Assembly: GCA_028565635.1 (NCBI GenBank)
Contig: JAOXYB010016176.1
Location: 1-19,217 of the forward strand
Direction: 5' to 3'
Source of the DNA: Phoronis ovalis
Taxonomy: Eukaryota > Phoronida > Phoronidae
Length of the DNA: 19,217 nt
Every line of letters begins with the position of its first letter. Positions within the stretch are counted from its first letter, which is position 1. This document shows, piece by piece, positions 10,574-19,217 of this stretch. Both the position numbers and the translations under genes were made by a program. Under the pieces are notes generated by a model. That model saw only the letters and a list, made by a program, of their open reading frames with translations, did not search any database and was not told the origin of the DNA.

Positions 10574-10697
10574 ATCCGTTAATAGCGCATTAAGTGAAAT
10601 GGAGTTAATCCGTTAAACGCTGTACCACAATACACTGCACACCTGTACACTGTCTTACCAACTACATTTTAGATGTATTTTAAAATCAGATTTTAGT

Positions 10698-10771
10698 TTA
10701 ACACCATTTCTTATCAGTAATGTAGTACAGATCGAAGCTACTGTATTTCTTATAAAATATACGAGAACCAG
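10698..10771 (-). CDS. Weak candidate terminal exon of ZNG1
   Basis: On the minus strand a strong acceptor-like tract GTATCTTCTTTTTAG ends at 10772. It opens a frame in the phase required by the donor at 12053 (G plus CT). The frame then runs 23 codons to TAA (10700-10698) and reads GSRIFYKKYSSF, then ITDKKWC. The spacing from the junction residue to the Phe (12 residues) and on to a Trp (10 residues) resembles the end of CBWD proteins, and an AATAAA follows about 125 nt later. Against it, the highly conserved G-R-N-L-D segment that should start this exon is absent, and the junction residue would be Ala instead of Gly. It could be a genuine diverged or alternative last exon, or chance. Confidence 0.22.
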
Positions 10772-12053
10772 CTAAAAAGAAGATACAAAAGGTGTTATCT
10801 CATCACGTTAATACAGCGAAGAATAACTAAACCTATTTTTTTATCATAGAAAGCAAAGTCCCCTTTCTAGTAAACCACTGATCAAAGTTATACAAAGACA
10901 GGAACAGAGTTACACTCGTACTTGCCCTGTCAATAAGAGAAACTTTAATGTTTGGGTATACTCTTAATATTTGATTATAGTATAGTATATAAAGGTGTTT
11001 AATTTTAATAAGCAAACAGCGTCATCCCGAGAAATTGTGAACATGTACATTGTGTATCGGCCAGGTGGAATGCGCACTTCATTACGTATAATCTTCTCCC
11101 TCGCAGTGAAGTTAAAGATTATGTAAATAATTAGACCAGTAACATTACAGAATCATAGTTTCATTATGCCCATCGATTATCCTTCGCTCACATTACAAAA
11201 TATTTCTATTTCTAAATCGAACCAAATATTTATTTTGAAGTACAATGGCAATATTAGAATTTTTTAGCACAACTTTACCAGTAATTCGAAAACTTACGGT
11301 AAAAATTAAAGCTGCGTGAAAAAAATACCACTCATGAAATCCAACTTTTCCAAAAGCCTCTACAAGATTGCAAACGAGTTCACGTGACCAAATATGAGTT
11401 TCAAAAATTCCCCTGAGTTTATTTTTAAATTTCGCGCCAAAATAACATATCTTTTTCATGAAAATATACTTTAACTAAAACAATATACATTTGTAAAAGG
11501 CATCAAAGGCAAATTTTCTGCCGTATCAGTTTAATCTGTTTATATTCTTACGTAAGTTGTACAACAATGACAGAATGTATACATACTGTTACACTACGCA
11601 TACTTGTTAAAATAGATGTGCGGTGTAAATATCTTATTTAAATAATATTAACTTTAGATAACATGACTGCCGAAGCTAATACTGAAAAAAATGTTCCAAA
11701 TCAATATATTTTAGCAACAGGCGAAAATACACTAAATTGGCGGTTTGTAACTATTTAACTTGTACACCAAAAAACAAAATTCGGTATTAATTGTGAAAAA
11801 AATGTGTGCATACAATGCATAAGTGTTTTCTTCTAAAACTAATGCTCAGTTTTTCTTGGTAATAGGTTATCAGATATTGTATTACCAAAAAAAAAAACAT
11901 GAACAGTATAGTCTTCACTTAATTGACGGACGTTCTAGTTTTCTGACATTTTTTATGTAAAATATTTTCGTTGAAAACCCAAATTAAATGCGAGTCAAAT
12001 TATGAATTTTAGTATATTTAAGCGTACTATCACTAGATAGCAGACGTACGTAC

Positions 12054-12180
12054 CTATAAAGACAAGTCTGTTCATTCTTTTTTCCTGTTCTGTCCACGGT
12101 GTTGTGGGTAGCTGCTCATAAATTTCGTGGACAGCTTGGACTAATACACGTTCTTTACTGCCTCGAATACTCACCACCCC
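12054..12180 (-). CDS. ZNG1: Internal exon of ZNG1/CBWD zinc-chaperone GTPase (CobW C-terminal domain)
   Basis: Partial gene: one 127-nt internal exon. On the minus strand a pyrimidine-rich tract ending TTTTTAG (AG at 12182-12181) precedes GGG GTG GTG AGT, and the exon ends ATA G before the donor GTACGT (GT at 12053-12052). It therefore starts in phase 0 and ends after the first base of a codon. It encodes 42 residues beginning GVVSIRGSKERVLVQAVHEI, followed by a Pro-Trp segment (TTPWTEQEKRMNRLVFI). The pattern G-[IL]-V-S-I, V-Q-x-V-H-E-[IL]-Y, P-W, and N-R-L-V-x-I-G matches the CobW C-terminal domain of the COBW/CBWD proteins. Known of the family: ZNG1 is a P-loop GTPase that delivers zinc to methionine aminopeptidase METAP1. 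The GTPase-domain exons (Walker A, CxCC metal motif, NKxD) were searched for on the minus strand between here and the right end and not recognised. They probably lie beyond 19217. The following exon is uncertain. Confidence 0.86.
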
Positions 12181-14712
12181 CTAAAAATAAATATAAAGAA
12201 ACTTTATCCTTCGCCTGTGAAATTTTATTTATTGTGTACGGCCGTGATTTTTAAAACCATAAAAAGTTAGTTGCTATCATTTTTGAAACAAAAAAAAAAT
12301 CACTAAAATTGATGATTCATCACATGCGATTATTTAGTGCTTAAAATAAACACGTTTAAAGTTATGTTTATTAATTTCTCATTTAAACCATGAAAAGGTG
12401 TTATTAAAGATTTCGATAAGCGCCAAATTTGTGAAAATAGATCGCGTTCGATGACCCCGCGATAACGGCACGCGTTTAGCCTCGAGGTTATTTATAATTA
12501 ACACCACACTGAATACAAGTTCTATAATTATATTTTTTGGTTATATGACATTATTTAAATCAACAAAAAGTAAGGGAAGTAATCACCTCTTCTCACGAAC
12601 TGAGATTAAAATCTACTCGCTTAATTTGAAGAAAATTCAATTAACATGACAGTACAATGGTGACAGTAATTGTATGGCGCTCATAAACGGCACATAGCAT
12701 AAGTTGACAAAACACCATCAGTAGTTGACACCATCGTTTGCAAGACAAGATAAAGCCAATTAACTAGTTAACACACGCTGTATATATCACATAATGACAG
12801 CGTCAATACAAGTATAATAAAAGAAAGCAATGAAATTAAACTATTTACAAGTATTTACAAATTCGAGTAACAAGACACTCGTACAATTTCATTGTAATGT
12901 CATTACACGCCTATATAATTTAAAAGATAGAAAAACATGTGAATATAAGATATAAATGTTTACCCAATTATTTTAGGTTTCTTAACCAACGATTCAAGTG
13001 CTTTTGTGGCAAGATCTAGCCATCTGCCATTAAAAAAGTAATTTTATTTTAAATGAAATGGCACGCTTTCTCTTTTTATCGAACAATAATCTTGAAATAA
13101 CAAAGTGGCAAGTTGAAAAATTTGTTTCAACAACCGTGACGGAAAATGACGTGATAATTTCTTATTAGAATTTCATAACAGAAATAGTTTTACATTCCAA
13201 AAATAACGTTAAATTGTACATACGAATATAAGATTTAAAAAATATCATTACAAGATGAAAATGATGTAACTTGCATAATTTTGAGTTTGGTTCTACAGTA
13301 CACGACAAATGGCTTTCAACTACGTATACTTAAAGCCGATATAATAATCTGTTGTTGTTACTACATCTCGCAGGTTATTCATCAGAATAGGGATAGGCCA
13401 TATACGGGACAGTGCCGAAATTCCGCAAGACCGTGTACCTCACACAAGGAAACCTACTCATACAAGTATGTATGTTTAAATATATATGCTTTAAAATCTG
13501 TAATATCTATTTCAAAATATTCACTATTATGCACTATGCTTGTAACAATAAATAATTAAAATAAACAGACCATGACAGTTTATGAATAAACTAATTTGAT
13601 TACTATTGTAATCAGACTTTAAATTAACATTAGCAGAATAAAAAGTAATAGTGCCAAACAATCATTTTAGATTTTTGCAAGTCATGAGAACAATCACGGC
13701 AATTTCTAATGGTAAATTGTACGTCCTTTCAATTCAAAACTGAGGTTTGAATTAAGGAACATTAACAGCTGTATTCTATCTGGGATTCTCATCACACCCC
13801 GTGTCTTGATTTTCAATTACCCCGAAAGAATGCAGTTTTTATTCGCGAACAGATTTTTGCAATTAATTTCTACTTTTGCTTGAAAAAATATTTGTTTATA
13901 ACAGCAACCTAAACGTCAAATTGCAGAAAGGCCTTGTGCTAATTAAGGTAGGCAACTGACACCTTATTAAAAATAAAAGGCCACCACTTTAAATGAAACT
14001 AAACCCCTGATTTTAAATATACTGGAAAGATGAACAGTCGGTTCAATGGATTCATATCCTGGTATTCTTAGATCGCCAATACACTATAGAGGCGCAGCGA
14101 CGTAATTATAACTCCCATCGTACAAGCAGATATATCTAGACTTACGTGCGAATAATCCACTTTTAGTTTCATGACCGACAAGGTTTGTCCACGAGATTTT
14201 CTTTGATATTATTAATTTCATTCTGATAATTCATTACTTTTTCAGTTTATTTAAAGAAAAATATATACATAATTTTAGCTATAAGCATTTATAAACACTG
14301 ATAATATTAGGGTTTCTAAGCATCGTATAAGTTTTAACGACTCACAATAGAATATTTGGCTGGGTTTTGGAAGATTCCTTCGGGGTCTGGATACAAAAGT
14401 ATGAAGGAGCGGCCATAACCGAAAAAGCATTTTTTCATCTGTGCAACAGAACGTATTCTCCGTGAAGACATAGTTTCCAACCTGCATAGTTACCATACTA
14501 GTGTAATTAGTTTAACAGGGATTTGCAGAAGAAAGCAGTTGTTGTTTACACACAGCTAATTGCTCGGTGTTAATCGCTCTTACAGGCATTAAGATATGTT
14601 TTGACAACAATTACTCTTATCAGCCCATATGATGCGAAGGCTGATACTTTGATCCTTACGTTTAGAATCCGCCGCCAGCGCTTATTTGAGACGCCCTTTA
14701 GTTTTAAGAAGC

Positions 14713-14736
14713 GTTCACCCTCCGGTTCACCCTCGG
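14713..14736 (+). repeat. 12-bp tandem duplication in a GC-richer patch
   Basis: GTTCACCCTCCG (14713-14724) is followed directly by GTTCACCCTCGG (14725-14736), 11 of 12 identical. The surrounding 14640-14760 sequence is visibly richer in G and C than its neighbours. Confidence 0.8.
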
Positions 14737-14982
14737 GGACCACTTAAATAAAATGTGGATACTCATGCTCGTTACTAAAAACGCGTGAAAAGGGTGCTTA
14801 ATGAAGGTCTAGGCGTGTGACGCATTTGGAGTAGGGAAATTAACAATTTTGACTAAAAAAGGGTATGGTTGTTAACACTGGTCTTGCTTGAATAGAGTCT
14901 GTTTTGCATGACGAGTCTTGATAATGGTCCAATTTTGAAAGGATTCTTTTCTTTGCTGTTCGAAAAATGGACAGGTTTCAAC

Positions 14983-15087
14983 TTTGGCATAGGTCCTACT
15001 TAAAATCTTCTTCGTCAAAAAATTGAGTTCCAGTCTTGGATAGATCACCAATTTCGGTATAGGTCTTACTTAAACTTCATTTCTCAA
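14983..15087 (+). repeat. Two diverged copies of a 69-bp-period repeat
   Basis: TTTGGCATAGGTCCTACTTA (from 14983) and TTTCGGTATAGGTCTTACTT (from 15052) start 69 bp apart. They stay similar for about 36 bp, through a CTTC-containing stretch to a shared CTCAA/GTCAA. A third, shorter echo, GGTCTTGCTTGAA, is near 14880. The period is a multiple of three, and the copies lie inside an open minus-strand frame (14872-15069). Confidence 0.5.
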
Positions 15088-15343
15088 CCTTCCTTTGTTA
15101 GCCACTTGCTTAGCGGATTTTTAAGGCCACCAACGAACAGGATTACTCACATAGTCCCCCGGATGTCACTCTTTCACAGACATTCAGTGTTTGGGTTGGT
15201 ATTATATAAGAAACAGCAAAAAAAAACTTTGTAAGGCAGGTGGAAGTCCTTTCAAGAATTGGCTCGGCTTTTGATACATACAAACATCACCAAAAACAAT
15301 GTCCCGTGTCAAAAATAAGTCATGATCTGCTATCTTAGTTTTT

Positions 15344-15580
15344 TTAGACCCAGATATGATATTTTAGTCTTAGAGGAAGGGCAGGGCAGTCGGTACAGAT
15401 AGACAGACGGTAGGTGGGAACACTGTTAATGTGAGTGTTAATGCGTCGAATTGTTCCAGCTAACATGCTATGAGACATAGCACATTTGTACAAAATAAAC
15501 ATTACCAAACCCAGTAAAAAGAGGTAAATATTGATGGATGACTGACCAGCTGTAGGTACACGTTGAACCTGTTGCGTCAT
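15344..15580 (-). CDS. Possible small membrane-protein ORF, unrecognised and doubtful
   Basis: A 78-codon frame from ATG (A at -3) to TAA. It has a hydrophobic stretch INIYLFLLGLVMFILYKCAM (about residues 17-36) that could be one transmembrane segment, then a Cys- and Arg-containing tail. I recognise no family. The frame lies in the compositionally distinct patch 14640-15600 and probably inside a ZNG1 intron on the same strand. A chance frame or a remnant of a mobile element is at least as likely. Confidence 0.12.
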   Translation of the reverse strand: MTQQVQRVPTAGQSSINIYLFLLGLVMFILYKCAMSHSMLAGTIRRINTHINSVPTYRLSICTDCPALPLRLKYHIWV

Positions 15581-16570
15581 TTATCAAAACTCCTGTTAAT
15601 TTTTGGACGATTTACCGAATTACACCAAAAACGCACCACGTGTCATATAAAAACCAGAAGTAATTATAGCCGGAAACGTGTGCGAAAACAAAGATTACAA
15701 CGGTGATATATTTAACACACATCAATTAAAATGGCTTTGTTTCTTTTTAAGATAAATTTTATATGCGTAAATAAAACACTAAAAGATAATAACCGCAGTA
15801 TTATATGTTGTATAATTATACGTCAGTGTTTATTACTTTGAAACAAATACAATAATCTTCTCTGTTCAGGAACTTAAAATACAATAGCAAAAGTTAATTT
15901 TCTTGCTACGTTTCCCTTAGATATCATACGCAGGAACAGGTAACCACAACACACCAACCTTTTGGGTGGGAATTTTTCATAAAATTCTGTTTCCTTCACA
16001 TTTTACCCATCCAAACTGTTCAACATTGCTGTTATTTATACATTATGGGACGAACTAAATTAGAGCATTCACAGTAAATTGTGGTGGACAGAAAAGCGCA
16101 TTTTTCTCCGCTTAACGCAAAACATTTCCTACTACTTTATCAGAACCTAAGGTATGTGGTGAACAAATGTTTTGGCATTCAGTTTTTACAAATAATTATC
16201 CACTAAATAAACTGTGGGGTAAGATAATTAACGGCCTGTTATTGTCCATCATAGAAAGCTTAAACTATACAACAGAACATTCCAACTGAGAGAGATTGTA
16301 AGGGACACATGAAATGCCAGTTAACTGTCATATAAAAATCTATCGAATTATTTTTTACTTTATAAATGCATAATATTCTTTGTCAAAGAAATAGAGTGCT
16401 TTTTAAGAGCATACTTTACAGTCTTTAAAACGAAAAAAAATAGAATATACGCAATTGAAATTAACGATCCCGCCATCATGGTAAGACAAATACATGAAAA
16501 TCCTAGAAATATATAAAACTAAAAAAATTAAACACGTTTCATCTAATGCTAGCAAATTTTTTGTAAGTAC

Positions 16571-16610
16571 CAGGGAATATTATTTAGCACATTATGAAGA
16601 ATATTCCCTG
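16571..16610. repeat. Perfect 11-bp inverted repeat with 18-nt loop
   Basis: CAGGGAATATT (16571-16581) and AATATTCCCTG (16600-16610) are exact reverse complements. GTAA (16563-16566) and TTAC (16618-16621) could extend the stem beyond an asymmetric internal loop, giving a hairpin of about 59 nt. There is no flanking duplication or coding capacity to mark a transposon. Confidence 0.8.
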
Positions 16611-19217
16611 AAATAAGTTACGAAATCAATTACAAACGCATTGATTATTGACACACTGTTTGCAGTAACAAAAATGTCTTGTCAAAACTTTGAATGGAAA
16701 TCAAGAACTCTGAAGTGAGTTCAGATTATCCTTATGTTTGTATACACTGATGAAACATAACAATCACAGAAATTCAAGACTCATTCACATCTGGACGAGT
16801 AGTGCTGACGACTTGGATAGGCTACCAGAATAAGAAACTACTTGTCGAAATGTTTGCCTAGAAACTGAGGAAACAACCTTAAAAAAAAACGTTGGTGGCA
16901 AATATACATCATTTGATGAACGTCGGGATTGATAGAATACAAGCAATGTTTTTTAGGGCGCGTATTGTTTTTTTATTTTTACGAAAATTATTTTGTTATT
17001 TAAAAACTCTCCAAACCATCTCTAACTTGCGGTGTCACGAAATGCAGTTCTGGTGATTTTGTCGCACCTATTTGCATTGGGTACCTTACTTATGGTCACG
17101 CGTGTTTGTATAGTACAAAGGTAATGTACACGTATTTGTACATTTAGATAATGTCATGAAAATAACATGCACACATCGATTCCCGCTGAATCAAAGCATC
17201 CTGTTTACAAGTTATGAGATGTACAAAAATGGTCAGCACAATTTTTACTTGTTCAACATGTCGATCTTTACAGCAACCGATACTCTCCTACTCACGCTGA
17301 GATCTCAGCATAAAATAACATTTACACACCTTTAAAATGAAATGTTTTAACACATGAAAACCTTTTGCCAACTGCTTGCAGAAATTAGCGAAAAGTAAGC
17401 AAACAAGGCTGTAACAAGCGGAATAATATTTAGTTAAGCAGGAACACCTCCCAACTGAATATTTTATGATGAGAAGTATTCGAAATTGGTGGTTTAAAAG
17501 TCAGTACCCCGGTGTTGATAAACCGCCAGATCACATCAAGTTATTTATATTCAGAATTGCGTGTTAAATAAAATACACAGAAAAGCGGGCGTAAAACAGG
17601 AAAGTAATGACTCCTTCCATAATTTTCTTTTCCTGACTACCTGGCAAAGTATAAGGCACTATAGTAAGAGTTGGAAAAAAATATGTCCTTTGACAAAATA
17701 ATACTCGGATAATTACACAATTTTCACTTCTCATTAAAGTATTTGTTTATAACTGACTGTTTTCAATAGAGCTGACCGTCTGGACTTAATGAGAAAACTA
17801 CACAATCATCAAAGGTGCATAACGTTTGTTTGATAGACTTTTCATCTACCTCTTCCAGGATAGCGCCTCTTGCACCGGCTACAAATCTCAGGGTAACTCA
17901 GACTAGTCACATATGGTATTACAATCGCACACATGTACCAATATTTTATCGCCATGATGATATTTTCTGTTTCGTGTTTATTGCTTTATACTAATTGTTC
18001 AGCAACATCTGTGGACAAACACTCTGTCACTGTTTATATAAGAGAACTTTAATATCCAAATAAAACACACGTGTACGGCAATATGAAACTGGCCACCAAT
18101 GACTGAATGACACTTTAAAGTATCAAACACCCGGAAAAAGAAATTAGAGACGTGCAAAACGTTTAAAATACAAATAGTAGTGTCAATGTAAGTTCTACGT
18201 TCCAAGTCTGCAACAGCCGATTTATGGGTAATTTTTGGTCGACAGTTGCTACCATCGATGCTTATAACATTTTAGATAACGTGTTGATCGAAAATACAAT
18301 GATAATGGTGCTGCGGACCACCTACAGCTCGAGGCGGTTTGCAAAAGGATTAATTAATTTAGTTCCGATTCTTGTATACCTTGCGTTATATTTTGTAAAT
18401 AAAGGGACGTGAATTCGCACCAAGGAAATATAAGTCCATTACTTGCAGCTCTGAATCTTTTCATTTTTGTCTCAACGTATTTTATTTTTTTGTAACTGTA
18501 AGTCAGAGCATTAACTTTCAACAAACAATTTGAAATGTTATAACCTTAAACAAAAAAAGGTAACGTCTAAAATTATAATTCTTGGGACAATTTTAGATCC
18601 AAAAATATGTTTATTTCTCTATTTTTTTCTAATAATTCTAGCCCCGGGATTCCAGCACACAAAATTAATTATATTTATAAAAATGCTAACAACAGTGAAA
18701 CACGGGTAACCCGCCGTAGTTTCGAAATCGACAATAAAACGTATAAAAATTTCCTTTGCCAGTATGGATGTTTTAATAAATACATTCACATTTTATTAGC
18801 ATGCATTGCAAAGTGAGCGATGTTTCCGAAACAATTATTGTTGTGTTGATATTATGCGATTCCTGAAATTGTACAAATAAAATAAATGGCGAAGCAGTAT
18901 AAAATACTCAAGAGACTCAAAATCATGATAGTCGACAGATACCAAGTATTTGGCGCTGTGTAGCTGTATCCGATGAGCTTAAATGATATTTTAAGGCAAA
19001 TAAATACATCTGCGTGTTTGTTTATTAATTTAAAGACGGAAGTGTTCTACAACTACAGCATATTATAAGTAAATTTTGCTAATTTTTGAACATATGGCAA
19101 ACGTATGAAAATTCTCCGCTTAATTTACATGTAATGTCTTTTCGATGTAGTCCAGCGGGATATTCCGTTATCACATCTTTGCGTAATATGTTATTTCTTG
19201 GGTCTAGTACTAATTAT

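Larger units (their letters stand above)
6300..12053. other. Noncoding DNA between FoxD and the ZNG1 exon
   Basis: No supported gene apart from the weak candidate exon at 10698-10771. The left part is FoxD upstream sequence; the right part is ZNG1 intron or 3' flank. Short open frames at 7274-7456 (minus), 9179-9373 and 9823-10047 (plus), and 11193-11459 (minus) have no recognisable domain. Site clusters at 8102-8155 and 8985-9002, a short palindrome at 8351-8367 and an A11 run at 11887-11897 are the visible structures. Confidence 0.65.
12181..19217. other. Probable ZNG1 intron and unassigned noncoding DNA
   Basis: No supported exon. Because the exon at 12054-12180 begins after a clear acceptor, this DNA should start as intron on the minus strand. 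I looked for reverse-complement coding patterns of the CBWD Walker A, CxCC, NKxD and the segment preceding the known exon, and recognised none. Open frames at 13281-13559, 18224-18412 and 18607-18816 (plus) and 14275-14496 and 17999-18205 (minus) look like chance frames. A GC-richer stretch near 12430-12490 and a distinct patch at 14640-15600 stand out. Confidence 0.6.

Noticed and set aside
11193-11459. Minus-strand 88-codon frame containing KLRGIFETHI, considered as the ZNG1 last exon, and an alternative acceptor near 11417 giving FLKLIF
   Set aside because: No acceptor fits the required phase for the first reading. The second has an A-rich rather than pyrimidine-rich tract and lacks the GRNLD motif. 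Similarity is too weak.
12054-12180. Reading the VVSIRG exon as part of a KH domain
   Set aside because: The opening resembles a KH beta strand, but the later pattern (VQAVHE, PW, NRLVFIG) fits the CobW C-terminal domain far better and has no KH counterpart.
12960-13023. Minus-strand fragment LATKALESLVKKP after an AG, resembling the CBWD segment that follows the CxCC motif
   Set aside because: The roughly 150-200 residues that should separate it from the 12054-12180 exon cannot be found in the 780 bp between them, the ETTGLADP continuation is absent, and the frame stops immediately. Probably chance.
1-19217. tRNA, rRNA, CRISPR array, intact transposon or integrated virus
   Set aside because: No tRNA T-loop/A-box pairs, spaced identical repeats, transposase, integrase or reverse-transcriptase motifs were seen on either strand. 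Reading by eye could miss strongly decayed copies.

Overview
This is an AT-rich, gene-poor piece of animal nuclear genome. It has no prokaryotic operon layout, spliceosomal splice sites flank one coding segment, and one gene is an unmistakable metazoan forkhead transcription factor. The host is an invertebrate. The FoxD tail and the overall texture made me lean towards a protostome, but the sequence alone does not settle the phylum.

Only two pieces of protein-coding gene can be supported, both on the minus strand. The first is a complete intronless FoxD gene (4909-6042). It has a near-canonical FoxD forkhead domain, an Eh1-type repression motif and a C-terminal tail motif. A short upstream ORF overlaps its start, promoter-type GC and CCAAT elements lie upstream, and a convincing poly(A) signal sits about 430 nt downstream of the stop. 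The second is one internal exon (12054-12180), bounded by a good acceptor and a GTACGT donor, that encodes the CobW C-terminal core of the zinc-chaperone GTPase ZNG1 (CBWD family). Its other exons were not recognised. A weak candidate for its last exon and poly(A) signal lies at 10568-10771.

Region by region: 1-4480 is AT-rich noncoding DNA with a diverged 20-bp repeat pair, a hairpin and a 12-bp tandem duplication. 4481-6300 is the FoxD gene with its 3' and 5' flanks. 6300-12053 is noncoding sequence between FoxD and the ZNG1 exon, with several clusters of transcription-factor-like sites. 12181-19217 is probably ZNG1 intron. It contains a compositionally distinct patch (about 14640-15600) with a 69-bp repeat and open reading frames of unknown status, and a perfect 11-bp inverted repeat at 16571-16610.

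The main finding is the gene pair itself. ZNG1 lies upstream of FoxD on the same strand, the same order and orientation as the human CBWD/FOXD4-type loci. This suggests an ancient microsyntenic block, perhaps held together by FoxD regulatory elements in and around the ZNG1 gene. I saw no viral genes, tRNA, rRNA, CRISPR array or intact transposon.
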